The translations under genes were made by a program, and so were the position numbers. Source: an uncultured Clostridia bacterium (GTDB lineage: Bacteria > Bacillota > Clostridia > Christensenellales > CAG-138). Taken from it: a stretch of DNA of 59,504 bases. The stretch covers positions 1-59,504 of the forward strand of contig CALVLD010000010.1 of NCBI GenBank assembly GCA_944336475.1, read 5' to 3'. This document shows, piece by piece, positions 16,247 through 24,304 of the stretch; within the stretch, counting starts at the first letter, position 1; each line of letters starts with the position of its first letter. The notes under the pieces are model-generated. The model was not told the origin of the DNA. It saw nothing but the letters and a program-made list of their open reading frames with translations, and did not search any database.

Positions 16247-16852
16247 ATGAAACTCACCATGCGGATACTGTTTGCGCTTGCCGCTGCGTCATGTCTGGGA
16301 CTTGCCGCATGCGGGCCTGTTACGGAGGCTCCTGTGGATACCGCCATGCCCACGCTCACATTTGAGACGCCCGATCCATCGGCGTTTGAACTCGGCGAGG
16401 GTGGTCGGCTCGATACTGAGTACATCATGCTCGATCTCCCTGATTTTTTCAGCCTTCTTGGGGTGACATCTGTCAACAGCGCCCTGTACGACGGCTATGA
16501 TGAGAACGGCAGCCGCTATTGCATGTCCTACACGGCCGATATGGGCGGCAGCTATGCGGACGAGATCGGCGGTTTTGACAGGAGCTCATACCAGGAATTT
16601 CTCAATTCCAACAATTCGGACGGTGTCGAAACCTACTTCGTTGACGGCTTTGAGCATATCTCCATTGCAGGACATGAGGCGGTGGCGGCACGGTACAGTT
16701 ATGATAACGGCTCCGACCATGTTGAGCTTTTGCAGTATACGTTCAACGTCAACGGTTGGATACTCAACATCTGCTTTACCTCCTCAAGCGACTTCTTCCC
16801 GGATTCATTTGAGGAGAGCATATACACAATACAGTTTAAGGACGGTTATTGA
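16247..16852 (+). CDS. Lipoprotein of unknown function (paralogue 1)
   Basis: The protein has 201 residues. The ATG at 16247 follows GCGGAGG and gives a lipoprotein signal ending LGLAAC, then a Thr/Pro-rich linker and a beta-rich domain. The C-terminal third (GFEHISIAGHEAVAARYSYD, YTFNVNGWILNICFTSS, YTIQFKDGY) matches the next protein closely. The pattern resembles PsbP/DUF-type lipoproteins that read 'x-G-H-E-A-x-R ... F-x-x-N-G-W', but I cannot name a family. Its stop overlaps the next start as TGATG. Confidence 0.78.
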   Translation: MKLTMRILFALAAASCLGLAACGPVTEAPVDTAMPTLTFETPDPSAFELGEGGRLDTEYIMLDLPDFFSLLGVTSVNSALYDGYDENGSRYCMSYTADMGGSYADEIGGFDRSSYQEFLNSNNSDGVETYFVDGFEHISIAGHEAVAARYSYDNGSDHVELLQYTFNVNGWILNICFTSSSDFFPDSFEESIYTIQFKDGY

Positions 16853-17424
16853 TGAAAAGATTTGTTTCATGCCTCGTTGTGATGTTTACGCTCGTATGCC
16901 TTGCCGCCTGCGGCGGCGGCAATGATGCCGTCCCCACGCCGACACCGGCGCCGACGGTAGTGCCGTCACTTATGAAGATGGGCTATGACGGTGCTTTTGA
17001 GGACGTCTATCTCACCGCAACATTCCCCACAGGTCTTGTGTACCAGTACTCACCCGAGTACAACTGTGCGGTGTATCAGGATCTCATATCCTCACACACA
17101 TTCACATTCTCATATCTGCCCGAGGAGTATCTCGACTATGAGGAGGAGTTCGGCCATCACAACCGTACCTCCTACGCAGATTTCGTATGGGAAACATGGG
17201 GCGGTGCTCTTGAAGCCTTCAAGTATACCGAGGTAGACGGGCACGAGGCCATCCGCACTCTTTTCACCTACACGAGCGACAGCGGCATCACAATGACCAC
17301 TCTGGCATATCACATAAATGTAGACGGATGGTCGCTTACGCTCTTCTTCACGACCGACAACACGGACATGCTGACGGACTGCGATAAGGCCGTTAAGACC
17401 ATCCGTTTTAAGGACGGATACTGA
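16852..17424 (+). CDS. Lipoprotein of unknown function (paralogue 2)
   Basis: The protein has 190 residues. The signal peptide ends LVCLAAC and is followed by a linker rich in Pro and Thr (VPTPTPAPTVVPS). It aligns with the preceding gene product over the C-terminal half (VDGHEAIRTLFTY, YHINVDGWSLTLFFTTD, KTIRFKDGY). The two genes are a tandem duplication and are translationally coupled through ATGA. They probably sit on the outer face of the membrane. A terminator follows directly. Confidence 0.78.
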   Translation: MKRFVSCLVVMFTLVCLAACGGGNDAVPTPTPAPTVVPSLMKMGYDGAFEDVYLTATFPTGLVYQYSPEYNCAVYQDLISSHTFTFSYLPEEYLDYEEEFGHHNRTSYADFVWETWGGALEAFKYTEVDGHEAIRTLFTYTSDSGITMTTLAYHINVDGWSLTLFFTTDNTDMLTDCDKAVKTIRFKDGY

Positions 17425-17438
17425 TCTTCAAGCCATAA

Positions 17439-17473
17439 AAAAGCCTCGCTTATCGCAAGATAAACGGGGCTTT
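17439..17473 (+). terminator. Terminator after the tandem lipoproteins
   Basis: AAAAGCCTCGCTTATC / GATAAACGGGGCTTT stem with GCAA tetraloop and internal mismatches, followed by TTT. It marks the change to AT-richer sequence. Confidence 0.7.
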
Positions 17474-17646
17474 GGGTTTCTGCCAGCCCGTTTTGATTAT
17501 GGGATAGAACTTTCGTTCCTAAAAGGTTTTGTTGACCGGACAATGATTGCAATTCCGCACTTAGCGCACCCGTTTCGCAGAAGATCAAGCCAAAAGCGAC
17601 CAACTTATTACTGTCGATCGCCTTTGGTTTGGTCATTATGAAACAG

Positions 17647-18282
17647 TTACTTTCGATACTCCTTTAATTCTTCTAAAAATTCGTGATAATCGTCCTCTGA
17701 CCAATAAAAAGTCAGTTCCTCTTCCGTGTAATCCTCCGGCTTATCACGCATAAAGTTTCTGCCAATATCATAGTCAAATTTGTGTAAAACAGCTTCCGCA
17801 AATTCTCTAAAGAACATCCCGATTGCCGTGATAATATTCCCATCGATCACAATACCTTTATGAGTAAAGTTCTCTTTTTCTACAAAGGGGAATGTATCAG
17901 CCATCTGCATAAAAAATCCTGATGTGAATTTCTTCCCCTTTAAGACTTCTGCTTTTGCTAATAATATGGGGGAGGATGAAATTGCGGCATAGACAACTTT
18001 GCTGTCTTTTCCTCTTTTTAAGAACTCAATCAGCCTGTCATCAAACAGAGCGGGAAGCGGATTGATTGTTCCTGGTAAGATAACACAATCATAATCGGTT
18101 ATATCTACATCTGCCGTGATCGCAGTAGGAAAAGCTCGCAAACCTTCTTCGCTCATGTACTCTTTGCTTTCGCTTGCGATAAAATCAATTTTCTCACCAA
18201 ACCAAATCGTTAGAACGCTTGTTAGGCAAGTGATTTCCTGTAATGAAAAACAGGGATAAAGCATAACCGCAAACTTACTCAT
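17647..18282 (-). CDS. DJ-1/PfpI-family protein lacking the nucleophile Cys
   Basis: The protein has 211 residues from the ATG at 18282, which follows GAGGAGG. The glutamine-amidotransferase-like fold is recognisable in FAVMLYPCFSLQEITCL, DYDCVILPGTINPLPAL, AAISSSPILLAKAEVLKGKK and FTHKGIVIDGNIITA. The conserved Glu is kept in SLQEI. The nucleophile elbow, normally A-A-I-C, reads AAIS, so the catalytic cysteine is replaced by serine. The gene is clearly AT-richer than its neighbours and uses A/T-ending codons, which suggests horizontal origin. The function is unknown; it may be a regulator or binding protein rather than a peptidase or glyoxalase. Confidence 0.82.
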   Translation of the reverse strand: MSKFAVMLYPCFSLQEITCLTSVLTIWFGEKIDFIASESKEYMSEEGLRAFPTAITADVDITDYDCVILPGTINPLPALFDDRLIEFLKRGKDSKVVYAAISSSPILLAKAEVLKGKKFTSGFFMQMADTFPFVEKENFTHKGIVIDGNIITAIGMFFREFAEAVLHKFDYDIGRNFMRDKPEDYTEEELTFYWSEDDYHEFLEELKEYRK

Positions 18283-18303
18283 ATCTGTTGCCTCCTCAAT
18301 CAC

Positions 18304-19133
18304 AATTTGTTGTTTCTATCAATGGTGGCAGCGATTCGGCGGTTTGCACCATCTCACAACTACACGCTAATCATTCTATATCAATAGAATGCCAAACGCA
18401 AGGGGAGTTTGTGAAAATTTAATGATTACAAGGTTTTTTCAATAGCTGCTATGCCATAAGCCTGTGCGCATGGGTGAGCTTTTTGTATGGCTGCGCCGTG
18501 ACGGAGGGATTGTGAAGCAACGTCAGCCAAAAAGCAACTTAGAACATTGGCAAGCTGCTTTTTCTTTCGTTTTCCGCTGGCTTGTTGGCTTGCCAGAAAA
18601 TATACTGCAATAGTTTTTTCAATCCCATGGTCAGCTTCACCGACAGCTCCCTGTGCACCTTTATACAAAGGAGCCTTGGGGGTATGCTGACGGCTCCCAT
18701 TTACACAAGGGAGCCTTTTCGGGGTGCTGCTATGCCACCGTCCTTTGCGCAATCGTGTCTTTTTGGGTATTGGGTTGATAGAAGGCTCATGTGTGATGGG
18801 CAGCATTTTGCTTTGGTCAGGGGGTTCGTGTGGGTGATCTCCCTACCAGCTTCACTTGCAATCGCGGAGGCGCAACGCCAGCTTGACGGACAAAAAATGC
18901 AGCTGCGCACGTCAATTCCCTGGCAAATTTGGCAGAGCCGTAAAAAATTTTTAAAAATTACTGTACAAATTAGTTGAAATGTGTTACCACACTTCTGTTG
19001 CACATATGTGGCTCTCTTGATTGGGCCCCTCTTGTGTTGCCGTGTGGGGATGTGCGGCACAGTGCGGTTTGTATCCTTCTGCATTGAAAGATGCTGAAGC
19101 TGCAATAAAGAATAAAAGGAGGAACTTCAACCC
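18304..19133. other. 830-bp region without a convincing gene
   Basis: No open frame here has a ribosome site, a recognisable domain or normal composition. It holds degenerate copies of an interspersed repeat (18490-18515 and about 18603-18722) and then AT-rich sequence leading to the importer operon. The last 100 bases hold hairpin-forming sequence, but no purine riboswitch could be recognised. Confidence 0.6.
18490..18722. repeat. Degenerate palindromic interspersed repeat, several copies
   Basis: On the minus strand, AAGGCTCCCTTGTGTAAATG (18701-18720 region) and AAGGCTCCTTTGTATAAAGG (18658-18677 region) are two copies of the same start, and GGGAGC..GTCA and GGGAGC..GTCGGTGAAGC follow them. 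At 18491-18515 the plus strand has GCTGCGCCGTGACGGAGGGATTG, resembling the other end. Similar AAGGCTCCCTTGTGTAAAGGGAGC elements are common in intergenic regions of Oscillospiraceae-type genomes, as I recall them. The element has no coding capacity and looks like a non-autonomous mobile repeat. Confidence 0.6.
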
Positions 19134-20369
19134 ATGAAACGTTTACTGGCACTGTTGGTATGCCTGATGATGGCGTTTGCCCTCGTCGCCTGTGTTGATG
19201 ATCCCACCGGTGGCGAAGACCCCGTCGGTGCGGATGATCTCAAGATCGGCGTCATACTCATTGGTGACGAGAATGAGGGCTATACCTATGCCCACATCGA
19301 AGGCATCAGGACTGCGGCTGCAAACCTTGGCATCAAGGATGAACAGATCATCTGGAAGTACGTCATCCCCGAGGATGCGACTTGCTACAACACCGCTGTC
19401 GAGCTTGCAAAGCAGGGCTGCGACATCATCTTCTCCAACAGCTACGGTCACCAGTCCCATATGGTGCTGGCTGCAGAGGAGTACCCCGACATCATCTTCT
19501 GCCCTGCGACGGGCGACACCGCAAATGTCTGCGGTCTTCCCAATGTCGTCAATTTCTTCCCCCAGACCTACCAGTCTCGCTACGTTTCGGGCGTGGTCGC
19601 CGGCATGAAGCTCAAGGAGCTGCTTGACAACGGCACCATCACCGATCCATATGTGGGCTATGTCGGTGCATTCCCCTATGCAGAGGTCGTTTCCGGCTAC
19701 ACCGCATTCTTCCTCGGCATCAAGTCCATCGTTCCCGATGCGCACATGGATGTTCAGTATACCAGCTCATGGTTCGATCTCACCAAGGAGGCTGAGGCGG
19801 CAAAGGCTCTCATGGCCCGCGGCTGCGTCATAATCGGTCAGCATGCCGATTCCACGGGCGCTCCCTCCGCTGTGGAGGCCGCACTTGCCGAGGGTACCGT
19901 GGCATACAGCGTAGGCTACAACATCGATATGCTGAGCGTCGCACCTAATGCCGCTCTGACCTCCGCTCAGAACAACTGGTCCGTGCTGTACACCCAGATA
20001 CTGACCGACGTCATTGAGGGCAACGAGATCAAGCACGACTACACTGCCGGCTATGAGACGGACGGCGTAATGATCTCCGCTCTCGGTCCCTCCTGCGCCC
20101 CCGGCACCGCCGAGAAGGTAGAGGAAGTCATCGCAGGTCTTAAGGACGGCACAATCCATCCCTTTGACATCACCACATTCACCGTGAACGGCGAACAGGT
20201 AACCACCAGCGTGTTCGACTTCTCCACCATGAACTCCGACTTCTCCGCCGTTCTGTATGAAGGCGAGAAGATAGAGTGCATTTCCGACGGGTACTTCAAT
20301 GAATCCCAGTACCGCAGCGCGCCCTACTTTGAGCTCCGCATCGACGGCATCACCGAACTAAACAAATAA
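19134..20369 (+). CDS. BmpA/Med-family nucleoside-binding lipoprotein
   Basis: The 411-residue lipoprotein has a signal ending AFALVAC (lipid-anchored Cys20) and the periplasmic-binding-protein fold of the BmpA/TmpC/Med family. It starts with DDLKIGVILIGDENEGYTYAH and carries SNSYGHQSHMVLAAEEYPDI and YQSRYVSGVVAGM. Family members bind purine nucleosides and deliver them to an ABC permease. It is the first gene of the importer operon and has AAGGAGG before the ATG. An intercistronic terminator follows, which should keep binding protein above permease level. Confidence 0.9.
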   Translation: MKRLLALLVCLMMAFALVACVDDPTGGEDPVGADDLKIGVILIGDENEGYTYAHIEGIRTAAANLGIKDEQIIWKYVIPEDATCYNTAVELAKQGCDIIFSNSYGHQSHMVLAAEEYPDIIFCPATGDTANVCGLPNVVNFFPQTYQSRYVSGVVAGMKLKELLDNGTITDPYVGYVGAFPYAEVVSGYTAFFLGIKSIVPDAHMDVQYTSSWFDLTKEAEAAKALMARGCVIIGQHADSTGAPSAVEAALAEGTVAYSVGYNIDMLSVAPNAALTSAQNNWSVLYTQILTDVIEGNEIKHDYTAGYETDGVMISALGPSCAPGTAEKVEEVIAGLKDGTIHPFDITTFTVNGEQVTTSVFDFSTMNSDFSAVLYEGEKIECISDGYFNESQYRSAPYFELRIDGITELNK

Positions 20370-20382
20370 CATCAACTCATCT

Positions 20383-20419
20383 GGCGGAAGGGCCGTTGAA
20401 CCCTTCCGCCTTACTTTAT
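20383..20419 (+). terminator. Intra-operon terminator between binding protein and ATPase
   Basis: Perfect 10-bp stem GGCGGAAGGG / CCCTTCCGCC with an 8-nt loop, followed by TTACTTTATTT. Confidence 0.8.
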
Positions 20420-20438
20420 TTGAGAGGGGGGACTTGTT

Positions 20439-22022
20439 TTGGAATCGACGATCCAATTCAACAGCGGCGCACCTGCCGTTCAAATGATCGACATCACCAA
20501 GACATTCGGCACGGTTGTCGCCAACAACAAGGTCAGCTTGGAGATCAGACGAGGCGAGATACTTTCCCTGCTCGGTGAGAACGGCAGCGGAAAGACCACT
20601 CTGATGAATATGCTCTCGGGCATTTACTATCCCGACAGCGGCACGATAATGGTGGATGGCCGACCCGTGTCCATCCGCTCTCCCAAGGATGCATTCGACC
20701 TGCGCATTGGCATGATCCACCAACACTTCAAGCTGGTGGACGTTCTTACGGCGGCGGAGAACATCATACTTGGACTTAACGAAAAATTTGTACTGGATCT
20801 GAAGAACGTACGAAAGACAGTCGAGGAGATCTGCGGCCGGTACGGCTTTACGGTGGATCCCAACAAAAAGGTCTATAACATGTCCGTTTCGGAAAAGCAG
20901 ACCCTTGAGATAGTCAAGGTGCTGTACAGGGGGGCGGACATTCTTATACTGGACGAGCCCACTGCGGTGCTGACTCCGCAGGAGACTCAAAAGCTCTTTG
21001 CGGTCATGCGCAACATGAAGGAGGATGGCAAGTCCATAGTCATTATCACGCACAAGCTGCATGAGGTCATGGAGATATCCGACAGGGTCGCCGTTTTGAG
21101 AAAGGGCGAGTACATAGGGGATATCGCCACAAAGGACACCGATCCGCAGCAGCTCACCGACATGATGGTCGGCAGAGCCGTGAGCTTGAACATCGACAGA
21201 CCCGATCCCGTAAATCCGGTACGGCGTCTGACCGTTACCGGTCTTACCGTGATCGACGATGACGGCGTAAAGAAGCTCCATAACGTATCCTTTGCGGCAA
21301 TGGGCGGAGAGATACTCGGCGTTGCCGGAATATCCGGCAGCGGCCAGAAGGAGCTGTTGGAGGCGATAGCCGGCCTCAGAATCATCGAGAGCGGTGACAT
21401 CACCTACTACGAGCCCCATACAGGCAAGGCTGTGTCCCTGCTTGGCATGAACCCCAGGGACATAAAGCGCTTGGGCGTAAGGTTAGCATTCGTGCCGGAG
21501 GACAGGCTCGGCATGGGTCTGGTCGGCAGCATGGATCTTGCGGACAACATGATGCTCAAAAGCTACAAAAAGGGGCGTCTCCCCCTGACGGAGCGCAAGA
21601 GCCCGAAGCAGCTTGCCGAAAAGGTCGTGCAGGATCTGGAGGTAGTCACCCCCAGCATAAGCACCCCCGTCAGAAAGCTCTCCGGAGGCAATGTACAGAA
21701 GGTGCTGGTCGGCAGAGAGGTGGAGGGCGATCCGACTCTGCTCCTGTCTGCATATGCGGTGCGTGGGCTTGATATCAACACATCGTACACCATCTACAGG
21801 CTTATGACCGAGCAGAAGCAGAGGGGCGCCGCAGTCGTGTATGTGGGTGAGGATCTGGATGTGCTTCTGGAGCTTGCCGACAGGATACTGGTGCTCTGCT
21901 CAGGGCAGGTCAGCGGCATCGTTGACGCCAGAACCACCACCAAGGAGGAGGTCGGTCTCCTTATGACTCATCTGGGGGCTATGCAAACCGAACCGGCCGA
22001 TGATAAGGAGGTGGAAGCATGA
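20439..22022 (+). CDS. Nucleoside ABC transporter, double ATPase subunit
   Basis: The 527-residue protein has two ABC ATPase domains in one chain, as in NupA/YufO and sugar-type RbsA. Domain 1 has Walker A GENGSGKTT, signature MSVSEKQTLEI and Walker B ILILDEPTAVL. Domain 2 has the degenerate Walker A GISGSGQKELLEA and signature LSGGNVQKVLVGRE followed by LLLSAYAVRGLD, so one of the two sites is probably catalytically weak. Start is TTG at 20439, with GAGGGGGG upstream. It would energise the two permeases encoded next, with 4-base overlap. Confidence 0.9.
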   Translation: MESTIQFNSGAPAVQMIDITKTFGTVVANNKVSLEIRRGEILSLLGENGSGKTTLMNMLSGIYYPDSGTIMVDGRPVSIRSPKDAFDLRIGMIHQHFKLVDVLTAAENIILGLNEKFVLDLKNVRKTVEEICGRYGFTVDPNKKVYNMSVSEKQTLEIVKVLYRGADILILDEPTAVLTPQETQKLFAVMRNMKEDGKSIVIITHKLHEVMEISDRVAVLRKGEYIGDIATKDTDPQQLTDMMVGRAVSLNIDRPDPVNPVRRLTVTGLTVIDDDGVKKLHNVSFAAMGGEILGVAGISGSGQKELLEAIAGLRIIESGDITYYEPHTGKAVSLLGMNPRDIKRLGVRLAFVPEDRLGMGLVGSMDLADNMMLKSYKKGRLPLTERKSPKQLAEKVVQDLEVVTPSISTPVRKLSGGNVQKVLVGREVEGDPTLLLSAYAVRGLDINTSYTIYRLMTEQKQRGAAVVYVGEDLDVLLELADRILVLCSGQVSGIVDARTTTKEEVGLLMTHLGAMQTEPADDKEVEA

Positions 22023-23179
22023 GCAATATTAGAAAGAGCTTGGTCAGAGAGCCCATCATCCACATCAGCAGGCGTACAGACATACCAAGGTGGCATGGCT
22101 GGCTGATACGGTGCGGCGGCGTGCTTGCCGGCCTGCTGCTCAGCGGTCTGATAATATTCCTGTTCTTTAAGGTCAATCCCATCAGCGCATACGGCTCCAT
22201 GATAAACGGCGTATTTGGTGAAAAGTGGGCGGGCAAGACATTCTATGACGGGTTCGCCTATTCCTTTGCCTGGATACGGGATACCATGATATTGCTGCTC
22301 ATCGCCGTGGGGCTTGCGCCTGCATTCAAGATGCGCTTCTGGAACATCGGTGCGGAGGGTCAGATACTCGTCGGCGCCATCGCCGCCGCTGCCTGCATGA
22401 TATTCCTTGGGGCAAGGGTACCATCGGGGCTGCTCCTCGTAATCATGGCGGTCGCCGCAGTTGCGGCAGGCGCTGTATGGGGCTTGCTGCCGGCGCTTGC
22501 CAAATCCTTCTGGAAAACCAACGAGACCCTGTTCACCCTCATGATGAACTACATAGCGCTGCTGCTCATGGAGTTCTTTGTTGCCAAGTGGGAGGATCCT
22601 CCCGGAAGCAACAGCATAAGCATAATCAACAGGGTGGACAAGACCGGATGGATACCACCTGTTATAGAGGGTGAGACGTTCGGGACGAGCTTTCTGGTGA
22701 TAACCGTACTCGTGCTCATATTTACCACACTGATGTATGTGTACCTCAAGCACAGCAAGCAGGGTTATGAGATTGCTGTCGTGGGCGAGAGCGAGAACAC
22801 AGCAAGATATTCGGGTATAAGCGTCAAAAAGGTCGTCGTTCGCTCCATGACGCTCTCCAGCGCCATATGCGGACTTGCCGGATTTTTCATCGTTGCCGGC
22901 AGGGATCATACCATATCCGATACCACCGCAGGCGGCCGTGGCTTTACCGCCATCATAGTAGCATGGCTCGCCAAGTTCAATCCCTTCGTCATGATACTCA
23001 TCGCCGCATTCCTGACTTTCATGGATTACGGCGCGAAGAATATCGCCACAAGATTCAACGTTCCCAATGACTTTTCGCAGATAATCACGGGCATATTGCT
23101 CTTTTGCATACTAGGATGCGAGTTCTTTATCAACTACAGTGTAAAGCTTGATTTCGGCAGGAAAGGGGGAAAAGAGTAA
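22019..23179 (+). CDS. Nucleoside ABC transporter permease 1
   Basis: The 386-residue membrane protein belongs to the BPD_transp_2 (RbsC/LivH/NupP) family. A cytoplasmic N-terminal tail of about 35 residues precedes nine or ten helices. Family motifs are WNIGAEGQILVGAIAAAA, NETLFTLMMNYIALLLMEF and GFTAIIVAWLAKFNPF. It partners with the permease encoded next to form the heterodimeric channel. Starts overlap upstream (4 bases) and downstream (1 base), so the genes are translationally coupled. Confidence 0.9.
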   Translation: MSNIRKSLVREPIIHISRRTDIPRWHGWLIRCGGVLAGLLLSGLIIFLFFKVNPISAYGSMINGVFGEKWAGKTFYDGFAYSFAWIRDTMILLLIAVGLAPAFKMRFWNIGAEGQILVGAIAAAACMIFLGARVPSGLLLVIMAVAAVAAGAVWGLLPALAKSFWKTNETLFTLMMNYIALLLMEFFVAKWEDPPGSNSISIINRVDKTGWIPPVIEGETFGTSFLVITVLVLIFTTLMYVYLKHSKQGYEIAVVGESENTARYSGISVKKVVVRSMTLSSAICGLAGFFIVAGRDHTISDTTAGGRGFTAIIVAWLAKFNPFVMILIAAFLTFMDYGAKNIATRFNVPNDFSQIITGILLFCILGCEFFINYSVKLDFGRKGGKE

Positions 23180-24207
23180 TGGATCAGCTTATCAGTCTCT
23201 TCACCACGGCAGTAACATTCGGCACGGTCATAATGTACGGCGCCATGGGCGAGATACTTACCGAGAAGTCGGGCAACCTCAATCTCGGCGTTCCCGGCAT
23301 AATGTACATAGGCGGCATTGCCGGTCTTATAGGCTCCTTCTTCTATGAAAACGGTAACCCCAACGCCATACCCTTCGTGGGCATGCTCATCGCCCTGGTC
23401 TGCGCCTTTGCCGCTGCGGCTCTGGCAGGGCTGCTGTACAGCTTCCTGACCATAACGCTGAGGGCCAACCAGAACGTTACCGGCCTTACCCTTACCATAT
23501 TCGGCGCAGGCTTTGCCAACTACTTCGGCGGCTCGCTGAATACCATGGCAGGCGGCGTCGGCCAGATCTCCGTTGCGCTGACCTCCGGCGTGTTCCGCTA
23601 TTCCGTTCCGGCTCTCAAGACCATCCCCGTGGCAGGACAGCTGTTCTTCTCCTACGGCTACATGGTCTATCTTGCCATAATACTTGCAATAGTCCTGAAC
23701 TGGGTCATCAGCCGCACGAGCGTGGGGCTCAACCTCCGTGCGGTCGGCGAGAATGCCGCCACTGCGGACGCCGCAGGCATCAATGTTACCAGGTACAAGT
23801 ACCTTGCTACCTGCATAGGCGCAGGCATATCCGGCCTCGGCGGTCTGTACTACGTCATGGACTATATCAAGGGCACTTGGGCAAACGACGGCAATATCGA
23901 GGCTCTCGGCTGGCTTGCCGTTGCACTGGTGATTTTTGCGACTTGGAAGTCCGTTCGTGCCATATGGGGTGCATATCTCTTCGGCGCACTCTACTGGCTA
24001 TACAACTTTGTACCCAGCTTCATAGAGCTGCTCAACAACACCTTCGGCTGGAGCATACCGCCCATGACCCGCGCCATGCAGCAGATAATTCAGATGCTGC
24101 CCTATGTCGTCACCATAATCGTGCTGCTGTTCGTGTCCTTCAGAAAGCGTAAGGAGGATCAACCGCCCGCCTCCCTCGGCATACCGTATTTCCGAGAGGA
24201 GCGCTGA
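23179..24207 (+). CDS. Nucleoside ABC transporter permease 2
   Basis: The 342-residue second permease resembles NupQ. Family motifs are GEILTEKSGNLNLGVPGIMY near the N-terminus, LRANQNVTGLTLTIFGAGF and the late LRAVGENAATADAAGINV with GLGGLYYVMDY. It ends with a charged cytoplasmic tail. Together with the preceding genes it completes a BmpA-Nup-type importer. It may feed the purine nucleoside phosphorylase encoded at 33256 (inference). Confidence 0.9.
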   Translation: MDQLISLFTTAVTFGTVIMYGAMGEILTEKSGNLNLGVPGIMYIGGIAGLIGSFFYENGNPNAIPFVGMLIALVCAFAAAALAGLLYSFLTITLRANQNVTGLTLTIFGAGFANYFGGSLNTMAGGVGQISVALTSGVFRYSVPALKTIPVAGQLFFSYGYMVYLAIILAIVLNWVISRTSVGLNLRAVGENAATADAAGINVTRYKYLATCIGAGISGLGGLYYVMDYIKGTWANDGNIEALGWLAVALVIFATWKSVRAIWGAYLFGALYWLYNFVPSFIELLNNTFGWSIPPMTRAMQQIIQMLPYVVTIIVLLFVSFRKRKEDQPPASLGIPYFREER

Positions 24208-24217
24208 CCTGCAAACC

Positions 24218-24247
24218 AATTCCGGCCCCTCCCACGGGGCCGGAATT
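24218..24247 (+). terminator. Terminator of the nucleoside importer operon
   Basis: AATTCCGGCCCC / GGGGCCGGAATT perfect 12-bp stem, 6-nt loop, followed by a short T stretch. Confidence 0.75.
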
Positions 24248-24269
24248 TCAGCAGCGATGCAATGATGAT

Positions 24270-24300
24270 AAAAGGGCTCTCCGCGGGGAGCCCTTTTGCT
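24270..24300. terminator. Bidirectional terminator between importer and aminopeptidase
   Basis: AAAAGGGCTC / GAGCCCTTTT stem around CTCCGCGGG. T runs lie on both strands, so it can end the aminopeptidase message (minus) and any read-through from the importer. Confidence 0.75.
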
Positions 24301-24304
24301 TTGC

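Noticed and set aside
17310..17636. 108-residue minus-strand frame following the DJ-1 gene
   Set aside because: No ribosome site at proper distance, it runs through a terminator and antisense through the lipoprotein 3' end, and no domain is recognisable.
18426..18977. Open frames of about 130 residues on both strands in the long gap
   Set aside because: They run through degenerate repeats, have no ribosome sites and no recognisable protein features.
18960..19133. Purine riboswitch upstream of the nucleoside importer
   Set aside because: The conserved purine-aptamer core sequences could not be found; only ordinary hairpins are present.
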